Positions 16,601-26,259 of a stretch of DNA of 64,000 nucleotides are shown piece after piece. The notes below the pieces were generated by a model. That model was not told the DNA's origin. It was given only the letters and a program-made list of their open reading frames with translations, and made no database searches. The translations under genes were made by a program, and so were the position numbers. Positions within the stretch are counted from its first letter, which is position 1. Each line of letters begins with the position of its first letter. This stretch comes from Huiozyma naganishii CBS 8797 (lineage: Eukaryota; Ascomycota; Saccharomycetes; Saccharomycetales; Saccharomycetaceae): NCBI RefSeq assembly GCF_000348985.1, contig NC_035925.1, positions 248,001 through 312,000 of the forward strand, read 5' to 3'.

Positions 16601-18340
16601 ATGAACAGTGACAGTAACAGTTGTAGTAATCAATTGGTAGGCGGTACTTCAAAATACAGGTTGGAAGGCGGTGTTGTAGATGCTTCAGGGGATCACGCAC
16701 TTGCAGTTGGTGGTACTGCGGCTGCTGCTCAAAGGACAATGCCAGGGTACAGTAGTTCGCATGGGATAACGGCAAAGATAAGAAAGGAGATTAACTTCAT
16801 GGACGAGTTGAAGTGGAGGGAGTTCTCCTCCAGGAGACTGGAACTGATCAACAAATTCCAACTCAGCGAGTACAAGGCAAGTGAGCAGGATCAGAATATA
16901 AAACATATAGCAAACGTGCTGAGAACAGAGTTTAGGTTCCCGCTCTCTGCACAATCACAGTTTGAAAAATTGGTCACCGCGGCAGTACAGTCCGTGAGAA
17001 GAAACAGAAGAAGGTCGTCAAGGAGACACTCGGCCACTGCAGCGGGTGGGGGCGGTGGCGGTGGGGGCGGGGTCCTTACCCCCGCTGCAAGGAAGCCAAG
17101 TCTTCCGGGACCCTTGAAACAAGAAACTTTGCAAGGCCTCCTGGTGACACCGTTGCCAAGCGATACAAATATAGCAACACCAATGACTAAAGTCCTGCCA
17201 CCACCAGCGGCTATCTCTTTACACACAACCAATAATAGCTCCATTTCGCCGCGTTCTGCATTGTACCATCACGCCCCGCCACAATTCCCAAGCCACAAAA
17301 TAGAGACACAACAACAACCCCCAAAGAACCCAGAGACCGTGCAGAACACGGGCACCGTGAATGAACACCTTATCAAGACAGTGATACTGGATATTGTTAA
17401 CAACGTGATACCACTCGCGGAACAATCGAAAATGGATATCACCTCGAGGGGGCCCAACCTTCTCTCCTTTATACAACAGGAAACCCCACAGGGATCACAG
17501 CCACAGACGCAACCAGCGCGCACTTTGAACCTCGATAAGCCAAACAGTATGGGTTCTGGAGGTGGACTCATTCCCTTTTTCTTGAAGGAGAAACTACTGC
17601 TGAGCGTCCAGAGGTCCAAGACATGCTTCGACATATCGAAGCAAACGGAATCAGTCTCTCAATACAACAGCAACTTGATCAACATGGGTCACTCGGCAAT
17701 ACTCATATCAATTCAGTTCATAATGGAGAGATTCTTCCCACACATAAAATTCGCATCCGCAGAATACATAATGCAACAGACAACCGCACCGGAGCTCCTC
17801 TCAACTCTTTCCACTAACTTATTCGACCCTGCAACGAGAAGCAATCTCGCTGTACAGCACACGGGGACAAAACTCGCTTTGCTCCACGTCATAATCGGCG
17901 CCATCATCAAGGATTTCGGGTTTGACCCAACTCTATACCAGCTGAGCGAGATCTTCAACCATATCATTATCACAAAATACCCGCTGCCCAGGACTGGGGG
18001 GACTCCACCGCCGGACACACTGCCCGTAGACCCACGGAGCACAGTGCTCGCGACGCTGTCCATGAAACCGCAGGCGGCTAACAGCGAGGTGTGCAGGAAA
18101 GTCAAGATAAGGTTCAACTCGAAGGAACAGGATTTCATGTTCCCGTTGCTCAGTAATGGGCCTCCAACGGTCGTCGAAATCGTGGAAAATTGTAAGAAAC
18201 TGTTCGGAGTTGTATCAGACTGTGGCAGCCCCCTCGGTATATTCTACATGGAACAACTCATTGGTGACGACTTGAAGTTGGCAAAACTTTTCAACGATCT
18301 CTCCACTGAATGCCTCATTTTAGAGTTACAAAGAATTTAA
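16601..18340 (+). CDS. VHR1: VHR1/VHR2-family transcription factor
   Basis: Fungal regulator; S. cerevisiae Vhr1 (YIL056W) activates the biotin transporter genes VHT1 and BIO5. It has 579 aa (640 in S. cerevisiae). The conserved DNA-binding region is about residues 50-145: GITAKIRKEINFMDELKWREF, then SSRRLELINKFQLSEYKASEQ, and the basic end RRNRRRSSRRH. A poly-Gly run (about 148-157) and Pro-rich linkers follow, then a conserved C-terminal half of unknown role. Its position (divergent from RGI, next to the YIL055C-like gene) fits VHR1. VHR2 is the other possible name if only one copy exists. Confidence 0.88.
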   Translation: MNSDSNSCSNQLVGGTSKYRLEGGVVDASGDHALAVGGTAAAAQRTMPGYSSSHGITAKIRKEINFMDELKWREFSSRRLELINKFQLSEYKASEQDQNIKHIANVLRTEFRFPLSAQSQFEKLVTAAVQSVRRNRRRSSRRHSATAAGGGGGGGGGVLTPAARKPSLPGPLKQETLQGLLVTPLPSDTNIATPMTKVLPPPAAISLHTTNNSSISPRSALYHHAPPQFPSHKIETQQQPPKNPETVQNTGTVNEHLIKTVILDIVNNVIPLAEQSKMDITSRGPNLLSFIQQETPQGSQPQTQPARTLNLDKPNSMGSGGGLIPFFLKEKLLLSVQRSKTCFDISKQTESVSQYNSNLINMGHSAILISIQFIMERFFPHIKFASAEYIMQQTTAPELLSTLSTNLFDPATRSNLAVQHTGTKLALLHVIIGAIIKDFGFDPTLYQLSEIFNHIIITKYPLPRTGGTPPPDTLPVDPRSTVLATLSMKPQAANSEVCRKVKIRFNSKEQDFMFPLLSNGPPTVVEIVENCKKLFGVVSDCGSPLGIFYMEQLIGDDLKLAKLFNDLSTECLILELQRI

Positions 18341-18638
18341 TAATTCGACGAGACAAGCTTGGGAAACAGGGGCAACCGCTCCACATGGAATAAACCGGCA
18401 CACAATCAATAGCCAAATTTATTATTTGTGGGAAGTTACCCAATACGGTCCAACCACCCCGTCTCACGGATTAGAAGAATCGTCTGGTGAATTGACATTG
18501 CTATATAGATGTTCCTTCCCGCATTCCCACTTTAGAATATATATTAAAATATTAATGTACATATGAGTATACATAAATACGAATACATTTGTAATCGCAA
18601 TAGTTTTTTCTTTGCCTGTCTCCCCCTTAACTTCTGTG
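18341..18638. other. Convergent intergenic between VHR1 and the YIL055C-like gene
   Basis: About 300 bp of AT-rich sequence with TATATA-type efficiency elements suited to 3'-end formation of both converging genes. I see no gene. Confidence 0.5.
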
Positions 18639-20561
18639 TCACGTATGCTGCTGATCGATGCTCAGTTTCCTCAACGTTTCGTTCAACACACCTCCGTCCT
18701 CGTTGTTCTCGTCATATGGCGGCAACTCTTCCACTTCCAAACGATAACCCAGAGAGTACTCCTGCCCTTGTAATATCTTGAAGCACAAATCACTCAGTTC
18801 CTTGTTATGAAACCCAATCACTGCACTGTAAATAATGCTCTCCATTTGGAAAACTCCATCCATGCCGTCCTCCCGCCCTTGCAAATCAATGACCATGTTC
18901 TGTTCATCCTCCTCGTACACACCAACGTAAAACTCCCTCGTATTCTCGCCGTGTGGTGGGTGACTGGCCCCATTGCCCAAGCCTATGTCTTGTAAGTTGA
19001 GCAACTTGGGACACTTCAACTTGATGAAATCCTTCAGCACAGTCCACCGAAGCTTGCCAAATTTGTTGACGTTATCCGTCGTGATATCGACCTCCAAATT
19101 GGTATGGTCCCCCGGTATCAGAGTCTGAGTCTCCGGTAACAGATAAGGAGGGAAATTCGTCAACTTCAACTGCCACATCCCTCTATCCGTCATTTGTTTC
19201 CTGAAGTTCCTCTCGTTGAATATATTCTTCAATTTTTTGGGTTGCTTGAATGGGTTGGTGTTGCGTTTAAACAGCTCGGATTCCATCCCGGGGGGCAGCA
19301 TACTTTGATCCATCGCATACGGTGGCATGGTGGTTGAAGATACAGGCCTCGTGTAGTCTGGAATCCCTGTCTGGTGGTACGAGTACCTCCTCCTAAACCC
19401 GGGTGACATGTTGTTCATTTGAAGGCCATTCATACCCTGTGGTGGCAGTAGCATAGAGGGCGGAGGCGGCAACGGACCACCCATCATCCCCATCGGGAAG
19501 TTGGGAGGCGGTACACCTGTCTGTGACCCCAAATCCGGCATGGGCATCAGCGAGAACGGGCTTTCCCCCGCGGGAGATTGTGAGACATCGGACATCAACG
19601 TCGGCGTTATTGGAGAGTTCGTCCCCTGCGACTCGGTGCGCCCTCCGTCTTCTTCTAGAGCAGAAGGTTTCGAACCACGACGCGGTTTCAAATGTTCATT
19701 GTCAAAGACGGGCATTGGTTCGTGTCTAACGCCGTTGCTCATTGGCTCTGGCTGTTGGTTTACACCATTGGGGTCCATCCCGACTGGGAAATTTGGAGGC
19801 ATAAATGGGGGTATCATTGGGTACGCTCCAAGTCCTGACGGAGGTGGGGGCATTGGAGACATGTTATAGGGGATGTTTGCTCCAGGCATTAAATCCCCTT
19901 CAGACACGTTCGCCATATTATCATTAGATGGCGTTGAGAAGGACCCCCTCTTCAGCATAGTGTTCCATGGTGGCAGCATATATGCATACAGATCGTAGTA
20001 GTCCCATTGGTACGTGTTTAAAGTTCCGAGCAGGTCATTAACCATTTCACTGTTCATGTGGCCCTTCAGTGAGACGACACAGCTTTGAACTGTCATGAAT
20101 GGGGGAGCCGCGTACGCCATTGGTGGTAACATTTTTACCTTCAGGATATTAGAGTGGTGAATAATCCCACCTATTAAATACTTCACTTGTTTCCAATTTT
20201 TCCTCGGTGGCAGATTGTCCACTTTAATTAAGACCACGTCGTGATTAGAGTTAGCTGACCCACTGGACATTCTCTGATTTGCACGGGGTCCGCTGGAATC
20301 ATGGCTGTAGTAGTCGTTTGACCGGAAAGATGACGAGGAGGAGGACACGTTTGTTGTGTATACACTGTTGTTCAAACTCGAAAAGGACGATGGTCTTCTT
20401 GGACTCTGATTATTAAGCTTAGAGTCCTTCTTTGTCATTTTATCACTGGGATTTGGTACTGCTCTCGGTTTTTCTGAGCGGGGGGAACAAACTTCAATAT
20501 CTCCCTTTCTTGCTGTACCATTTACCTTGGTAGTCATAGTGGTAGTGGCTGTTCCTGGCAT
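18639..20561 (-). CDS. YIL055C-like protein of unknown function
   Basis: A 640-aa protein whose position between VHR1 and GPP matches S. cerevisiae YIL055C, uncharacterised and of similar length. It has a Ser/Arg-rich disordered N-terminus. A compact region at about residues 108-205 (VVLIKVDNLPPRKNWKQVKY then ...VVSLKGHMNSEMVNDLLGTL) has an RRM-like beta-alpha spacing, which I only suggest. A long Pro/Met/Gly-rich linker follows. A conserved C-terminal domain (about 445-625) carries WQLKLTNFPPYLLP, REFYVGVYEEDEQNMVIDLQ and LSDLCFKILQGQEYSLGYRL. The Pro/Met-rich, possibly RNA-binding layout is only suggestive. Confidence 0.8.
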   Translation of the reverse strand: MPGTATTTMTTKVNGTARKGDIEVCSPRSEKPRAVPNPSDKMTKKDSKLNNQSPRRPSSFSSLNNSVYTTNVSSSSSSFRSNDYYSHDSSGPRANQRMSSGSANSNHDVVLIKVDNLPPRKNWKQVKYLIGGIIHHSNILKVKMLPPMAYAAPPFMTVQSCVVSLKGHMNSEMVNDLLGTLNTYQWDYYDLYAYMLPPWNTMLKRGSFSTPSNDNMANVSEGDLMPGANIPYNMSPMPPPPSGLGAYPMIPPFMPPNFPVGMDPNGVNQQPEPMSNGVRHEPMPVFDNEHLKPRRGSKPSALEEDGGRTESQGTNSPITPTLMSDVSQSPAGESPFSLMPMPDLGSQTGVPPPNFPMGMMGGPLPPPPSMLLPPQGMNGLQMNNMSPGFRRRYSYHQTGIPDYTRPVSSTTMPPYAMDQSMLPPGMESELFKRNTNPFKQPKKLKNIFNERNFRKQMTDRGMWQLKLTNFPPYLLPETQTLIPGDHTNLEVDITTDNVNKFGKLRWTVLKDFIKLKCPKLLNLQDIGLGNGASHPPHGENTREFYVGVYEEDEQNMVIDLQGREDGMDGVFQMESIIYSAVIGFHNKELSDLCFKILQGQEYSLGYRLEVEELPPYDENNEDGGVLNETLRKLSIDQQHT

Positions 20562-21581
20562 TGTACTGGGTTGCTTTTCTAAAAATATTGCAGTACTCTA
20601 TATTTCCTTTTTTTATTTTTGGAATTTTCGGTTCTACCCTTGTAGAGAGTGACAGAAACAGTATTATACCTGAGAAAAATCCGTTGAGAATTCGGGAAAT
20701 ATTAGTTAATCAGGCACAAAAAAATGAAGAAAGTAGGGTATTCTTCTGGAAATTTGATCAATGAGCTTCTCGTGACTTTGTCCTGTGTAATTCACCTTAT
20801 ATAACAAAAACAGTCACAATAAAAGACTTAGTAGTGTGTGACTTTTTAGCTTGCAATTCGATTGAAGTCTACTTGAACAGTTAAAAAAAGTGATCCTCTT
20901 CTCTTTATAGGGACCAACACACAGAAAGAAATAAAGCAACTCCTTTTAAAAATGAGCAAAAGAATCAACAATAAACCCTGAAGAAGAGCAGAAAAAAAGG
21001 ACGACAGAGGAGAGATGACACAATTAGGCGTGCCGTATTGTTGGAGACGTGTAAATGTAATCTATAGCAGAAGTAAATCCTTTCCTTGGAAATAATTTCC
21101 TTGATGCAATATATATATATTTGAGTATATATGTGTGAGGGTGAAATTTCTTTGGAAGTTAAACTAACAACACTCGTGAAGCTCTCGGCGATATTGTTGT
21201 GTCTTGAATATACTGTCAGTTGTTCTCTTCACTTGAGCTTTGGTAATACTCGTCGAGTAGGGAAGTGAAGAAACGTTCCACAAAAGTAGACAACTCCTCT
21301 GTTTTCAAAAGAAACAGTCGCAACAACTGAAGAATGGAAGACACACAAGAGAGAGAAAGGGCCCTGGGTGCATATTCTGTTTAGAAGCGGGGACCTGATA
21401 AAAATGGATACATTCGCTGTGTGCCCTGGACGGAGGGGGAACAGAAAAGTCCGTACAAAAGAAGCCGTGCGGCTCTTGCAGGACAACCCTTACGCCCTTT
21501 TTTCCGGCTCCGATGTGCATCGGTTTTTTTTAAGAGGTTGGACAGTGGAAGGTTACCCTGCCGTCCCTGCTGCACAATATG

Positions 21582-21594
21582 GGTGTCTGGGTGA
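21582..21594. promoter_or_regulatory. Rap1-like/telomere-like motif, copy 1
   Basis: GGTGTCTGGGTGA. Its complement TCACCCAGACACC fits the Rap1 RPG-box consensus RMACCCANNCAYY at all but the first position. With the preceding bases, TGGGTGTCTGGGTG (21580-21593) is 1.75 copies of the 8-bp telomeric unit TCTGGGTG known from Naumovozyma castellii. It lies 750 bp upstream of GPP. Confidence 0.6.
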
Positions 21595-21772
21595 TATAGA
21601 ATCCCAGAAGCACGTGCTACCACAGCTCTTACCCTGCTCACGGGAGAAACGTGACGCCTCACGTCCTCCTCTGGCATCAGCGTTTTTGTCCATTCCAGAA
21701 ACGTAAAAAACGCACAGCTGGGCCACTTTTGTCTTGGAAGTGGACACGCTTGGGAGTCCCCCATTATAGTAC

Positions 21773-21785
21773 GGTGTCTGGGTGA
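21773..21785. promoter_or_regulatory. Rap1-like/telomere-like motif, copy 2
   Basis: An identical 13-mer, GGTGTCTGGGTGA, in the same orientation 191 bp downstream of copy 1. It is followed at once by GGAAG (21786-21790) and then CTTCC (21797-21801), the core of Gcr1 sites that often sit beside Rap1 sites in glycolytic promoters. Confidence 0.6.
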
Positions 21786-22345
21786 GGAAGCTTTGCCTTC
21801 CTCTAATTTTCCCATCCCATTGTTTTCCCGATTTCCCTGACGGCTTCCAACTCACGTGGACGCCATTTGGCAAAAAAGAAACGTGCGTGAGTGGGGCAGT
21901 GTGTCGTTCACGTTGCTTTTTTGCTATATGTATTTCCTCTTTCGTCCACACCATCGATGCGCTTTCCTCTATTGTTGCAACCTCGTATGACTTCAATACT
22001 GAGATCGGGGCCGTTTTTACCACTTTTTTTCCGCCGGTAAGACAAGTATTTCGGGGAGGTGCTAGTGGTTGACCGTCATTACCTTTTGGCATCTAATCCA
22101 TTTTTACTTCGGCGGAGAGTAGAGGGCGGAGGGATTGAAAATTTTTTGTGTAGGAACTGGGCAGAGAAAAAGATAAAGAATTTGAAAAAGAAATAGTTTG
22201 TGCAGGTCTTGATAGATGTATATATAGGTGATAAATACTGATCGTAATCTGACTTAACCTTCATGATTCTCCTTAGTCTATTTATTGTAAGACTGTTATA
22301 TAGGGCCATCACTAACCAATTACACACAGTAATATAAACAAAAAA

Positions 22346-23098
22346 ATGAGTTCGATTACCAAGCCAGTTTCTTTGAAAGTTAACGCCTGTCTATTCGACG
22401 TTGATGGTACCATCATCATCTCTCAACCGGCCATTGCTGCAATGTGGAGAGACTTCGGTAAGGACAAGCCAGACTTTGACGCTGAACATGTCATCCACAT
22501 CTCTCACGGGTGGAGAACTTACGACGCTATTGCCAAGTTCGCTCCAGAATTTGCTAACGAAGAGTTCGTCGCCAAGTTGGAAGGTGAAATCCCAGCAAAG
22601 TACGGGGAACACTCCATCCAGGTCCCAGGTGCCGTCAAGCTTTGTAAAGAATTGAACACTTTGCCAAAGGAAAAATGGGCCGTCGCCACGTCCGGTACTT
22701 TCGAAATGGCCTCTCAATGGTTCAAGCTTCTAGGTATTGACAGACCAGAATACTTCATCACCGCTTCCGATGTCCAAAACGGTAAGCCACACCCAGAACC
22801 ATACCTAAAGGGTAGAAACGGGCTGGGTTACCCAATCAACGAAAAGGACCCATCCAAGTCTAAGGTCGTCGTTTTCGAAGATGCCCCAGCTGGTATTGCT
22901 GCTGGTAAAGCCGCTGGTTGTAAGATCATTGGTATTGCCACCACCTTCGATTTGGACTTCCTAAAGGAGAAGGGTTGTGACATCATTGTCAAGAACCACG
23001 AATCCATCAGACTAGGTGATTACAATGCCGAAACTGACGAAGTTGAATTGATCTTCGACGACTACTTGTACGCCAAGGACGACTTGTTGCAATGGTAA
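22346..23098 (+). CDS. GPP1: GPP1/GPP2-family glycerol-1-phosphatase
   Basis: Cytosolic HAD phosphatase that releases glycerol from glycerol 3-phosphate, for osmolyte production and redox balance. It has 250 aa, the same length as S. cerevisiae Gpp1/Gpp2. HAD motif I is FDVDGT with nucleophile D18 and acid/base D20. Motif II is ATSGTFEMA, and motif III/IV is VFEDAPAGIAAGKAAGCKIIGI. Codons are strongly biased to the abundant-tRNA set, implying very high expression. Its locus corresponds to YIL053W (GPP1); the sister in S. cerevisiae is GPP2/HOR2. An A-rich leader precedes the ATG. Confidence 0.95.
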   Translation: MSSITKPVSLKVNACLFDVDGTIIISQPAIAAMWRDFGKDKPDFDAEHVIHISHGWRTYDAIAKFAPEFANEEFVAKLEGEIPAKYGEHSIQVPGAVKLCKELNTLPKEKWAVATSGTFEMASQWFKLLGIDRPEYFITASDVQNGKPHPEPYLKGRNGLGYPINEKDPSKSKVVVFEDAPAGIAAGKAAGCKIIGIATTFDLDFLKEKGCDIIVKNHESIRLGDYNAETDEVELIFDDYLYAKDDLLQW

Positions 23099-23440
23099 TT
23101 CGCTTCTCTTAGTTGAGTTACATTCAAAATTGTGCCCACCTTTTATTTTACGAGACCATAAATGAGACCCTTTTTCTTTCTTTACACAATTAAATATCAT
23201 ACAAACAGTTTATAGAGTTTTTTTAACAGATCAAAATACATCTAGTATTTCGTATCATTTTATTGTCACTGACAGTTTCTATTCAGATGTGACATCTCCA
23301 TCTCAAGTTGAAATAACAGGCAATAACGAATCAGAAAAATACAGCTTACTCTTCTCTCATAAACGATCTGTGATGATATACTATGATATTAGATGAATGT
23401 ACAAAACAATTTTTTTACGTACAAATTCTTTTTAAATTTC
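23099..23440. other. Convergent intergenic between GPP and RPL34
   Basis: About 340 bp of AT-rich 3'-flanking sequence for two highly expressed converging genes. I see no gene or repeat. Confidence 0.5.
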
Positions 23441-24120
23441 TTAGTTCTTCTTACCCTTCTTTTTTTCGGCCTTGGCAGCAGCTTCAGTTTGCTCCTTGAC
23501 GACCTTCTTAACAATCTTTTGTTCTTCGATCAAGAAAGCTCTGACAATTCTTTCCTTGACACAGTTGGCACATCTGGAACCACCGTAGATTCTGGAAACG
23601 GTCTTGTGGGTCTTGGAAAGAGAGGCGTACTGTCTTGGTCTTAGAGTGGCAATACCTGGTAGAGGGACACCACAGTCACCACACTTTGGTCTGCTAGCCT
23701 GCTTCTTGACATGCTGAGCAACCAACTTACCACCTGGGGTCTTCACAACCTTGATCTTGTTGGAACGGGTGTTGTCTGTAATAGTAAGTATGGATCAAAT
23801 TTCATTGCAAAAAGATATTTAACCAAATGATTGTTAGTAAAAATGAGAACAGTTCACTTCTAATGTTTAACGGTAATGTAATGAAAGTTTTGTTGAAGGG
23901 AGTTCTCTGATCCTATCCTAGGGAAAATGCCCTTCGCAATCGGCCATTCTCCATGTCAGATACGTCTACTTGGGAATATATTCTGTGCACAAGCGCATCG
24001 CACCAAGTATCTTGCCAGATAAGTCTCCTCGTTCACAATAACAACAAAATTTCACCGCGCAATTCTCCAATCTTCGTACATACATGGATTTCTTCTTCTA
24101 AAGGTAACACGTTGAGCCAT
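23441..24120 (-). CDS. RPL34: RPL34, 60S ribosomal protein eL34 (two exons)
   Basis: Large-subunit ribosomal protein. Exon 1 is 24084-24120 (37 nt, encoding [12 protein letters not shown] and one base). Exon 2 is 23441-23775, resuming as [16 protein letters not shown]. Total 123 aa (121 in S. cerevisiae), a Lys/Arg-rich protein with the CGDCG...CANC cysteine pairs. The short first exon and splice position match S. cerevisiae RPL34A/B. Extreme codon bias indicates high expression. A Rap1 site lies upstream at 24469-24479. It corresponds to YIL052C or its sister YER056C-A. Confidence 0.96.
23776..24083 (-). other. Spliceosomal intron of RPL34
   Basis: 308 nt. The 5' splice site is GTATGT (complement at 24078-24083), the branch site TACTAAC (complement GTTAGTA at 23833-23839), and the 3' splice site TACAG ends at 23776. 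All three are yeast consensus. The branch point to 3' splice site distance is about 60 nt. It is the only intron I can support in the window. I recognise no snoRNA in it. Confidence 0.95.
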
Positions 24121-24652
24121 CTTCGATTGATTTGGTCTGCTGGAACGTATGCTAACGAATCCGTCACACAACTATACTAAACGCAATCTACAATTGTTCA
24201 ATACACTACAGTTCCGGCCCACTTGTTTCTTTCCAAAAGTTGTCCGCCATCGGGTTGGCATTCCAGAGGCTGGGATGGAAATGGAGCCAAGCCTACGCAA
24301 GCGGATTCTCCAGACAGGACAGTCCTCCCTAGCTAGCAGGACTGCTAGGCAGGAAGCATTTGTCACAGGCAGTCGCGGGCCTGCCCAGGTATAAAATGTC
24401 CAAATCTGGAAATGTTACTAAAAAGTAACAAAAAAAATACAACTTTCAAATTTCTATAAATTTGGATAGGTATGGGTGTAGCAATACCGTCACAAAATAT
24501 ATTTATAATGGCATACCGTATTTCCTCTAACTTTCTCAATTCAATCTGCTATCTCATCATATTTCCCCCAGCAACGATGTATCTGTTTCTTAATATGTAT
24601 ATATAGACATTTATATGTATATAATATGGAACTGTGTGTTCACAACACAACA
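24121..24652. promoter_or_regulatory. RPL34 promoter and MMF1 3' flank, with Rap1 site
   Basis: 532 bp upstream of RPL34. At 24469-24479 the minus strand reads ACACCCATACC, a strong Rap1 ribosomal-protein-gene site, about 350 bp before the ATG. T-rich stretches next to it are usual for such promoters. A GC-rich segment with short inverted repeats (around 24320-24350) lies in the proximal part. No protein or RNA gene seen. Confidence 0.75.
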
Positions 24653-25081
24653 CTAATCTTTCTCTGTGGCAATTACTTCCACCTCTACGTCTACGTCCAA
24701 AGGTAGGGCAGCAACCGCAACACACGATCTTGCAGGTTTGTGGACATTGAAGTACTTGGCGTAAACCCCGTTGAACTCTTTAAAGTTGTTAATATCCTTT
24801 AAGAAGACATTGACTTTGATAATCTTATCTAGGGAAGAGTTACTGGCATCCAAAATGTTCTTGATGTTTTGGAAAACTTGGTCTGCCTTTTTAGAGATTG
24901 ACCCCTCCACAGGCTTATTATCATGAGTGTATGGGATTTGACCAGACACAAACACCATCTTGTTGAATTTCATCGCTTGAGAGTAGGATGCAGCAGCTGG
25001 TGGGGCCAACTTTGTGGCGACCGGAGTCAGTGTGTTCAAAGATCTGGCAATTGGTGCCTTGAAGACCATGTTACTCAACAT
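24653..25081 (-). CDS. MMF1: MMF1, mitochondrial RidA/YjgF-family enamine deaminase
   Basis: Hydrolyses reactive enamine/imine intermediates of PLP enzymes, protecting isoleucine synthesis and mitochondrial DNA maintenance. It has 142 aa (145 in S. cerevisiae). An N-terminal Arg-containing presequence (about 1-25) targets mitochondria. The RidA fold follows: SYSQAMKFNKMVFVSGQIPY, ADQVFQNIKNILDASNSSLD, VNVFLKDINNF, and PARSCVAVAALPLDVDVEVE with the substrate-contacting R-S-C. The mitochondrial leader favours MMF1 (YIL051C) over cytosolic HMF1. A Gcn4 site upstream fits amino-acid control. Confidence 0.94.
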   Translation of the reverse strand: MLSNMVFKAPIARSLNTLTPVATKLAPPAAASYSQAMKFNKMVFVSGQIPYTHDNKPVEGSISKKADQVFQNIKNILDASNSSLDKIIKVNVFLKDINNFKEFNGVYAKYFNVHKPARSCVAVAALPLDVDVEVEVIATEKD

Positions 25082-26259
25082 TTTTTCGTGTCGCTGTGGT
25101 TATTTAATAGAGTGGTCTGACTTTCTTCTACGATCTCCAGTCTAACAACACAGGACCTGAATCACTAAAAAAAGGTAGTATTTATACTAGTGAATCGCAA
25201 CCTGTCAGTCACTTCTCTTTTGTCCTTTTTTTCTTGAGACTTCCCTGGATTGGTGCATTTCCCTCTTTGCGTATGAAAAATTCAAGTACGTAATAGAGTT
25301 GAGAGCGGGTCTATAATTCCGAAGATTTAGGGGGTTTTTCACTTTTTATGCGGGTAAAGAACTCTCAAGATACGGTTGCGAGCGGAGGTATACTTCCCAC
25401 ACCTTTAAAAAACCCATGTCTCCCATTGAATCAGGTCGGCTTGACTCAGTTGAAATCATTACACATTGCAAGTAGAGGAGCCTGTGCTCCAACAATGGTC
25501 CTCGACAAACCTGTTTGAATAAACAAAACAGGACATATTAAGCTTGCGTTGACTGCGAGAGAGGCGTTGAATAGTCAACTGCATAGTTCGGCGACCTAGT
25601 AATTGACGTACGTTGAAGCTTATTGTTGTCAAGAAAAGCAAACAAACAAACGAGAAGATGTAGTCTTATCTTATACAGGTAATACTCCACGCATAACCCG
25701 ATCTATCACCACCCGTTATATAATAGACACTAGCAAAATGAGTTGTTCTACATGGACTCTTTTTTTGGTTAAATTAGCACATTCAAGGCGTCGTGTCTTG
25801 TTGCGTAAATCCAATTCATGAGGAATGTGCCATGGCTCATCTTGCTCTTAAAGCTTTGCCGAATACTTGAGAGCATTAAAATACTACTTTCCCAAGTTTC
25901 TGCGCAACCGTGTATAATGCATTTGGAAATATGGCCTCGTTCCCCTTAACCACCGAGTAACCTTTCCACCCATCTCTCACTTTATTCAAGATTCCACTAT
26001 CTATTATTTGATGACCGAGAAAAAAAATAACAAAGGAAATGGCTGAAATACAATCAACACTAATAAAAAAAAAAAAAAAAGTAAGTCCTTTAAAGATAGA
26101 AACCTTGGTATTCTGAAGAGGCAAAAAGAAAAAGGATACAAGTATCGAAACGCGCTATTTACTCGGTCTAACGATATAGGGAACTGTATTAAAGATACAC
26201 CTATATAGTAAAGCCGATAGCGGTTTGTTCCGAATCCTCAAAATAACCTCATTAAAGTA
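25082..26259. promoter_or_regulatory. MMF1-PCL divergent promoter region
   Basis: 1.18 kb without a gene I can support. A Reb1-type CGGGTAA lies at 25351-25357, and a perfect Gcn4 site TGACTCA at 25442-25448, 361 bp upstream of MMF1. A 16-base A run is at 26065-26080 on the PCL side. Confidence 0.6.

Larger units (their letters stand above)
20562..22345. promoter_or_regulatory. Long 1.8-kb intergenic upstream of GPP and the YIL055C-like gene
   Basis: No credible protein gene. Minus frames at 21381-21815 and 21553-22092 overlap in different frames, match nothing I recognise, and lie in GC-richer promoter DNA. Visible elements: two copies of GGTGTCTGGGTGA (21582-21594, 21773-21785) and CACGTG boxes at 21611-21616 and 21853-21858. 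Gcr1-like CTTCC/GGAAG cores are at 21547-21551, 21786-21790 and 21797-21801. A short hairpin followed by eight T is at 21510-21531, and TATATATA at 22219-22226 lies about 120 bp before the GPP ATG. The arrangement resembles Rap1/Gcr1/E-box control of glycolytic genes. A noncoding RNA gene cannot be excluded. Confidence 0.6.

Noticed and set aside
21553..22092. 179-codon minus-strand frame upstream of GPP
   Set aside because: It overlaps other frames (21381-21815) in different phases, has no recognisable domain, and covers GPP promoter elements.
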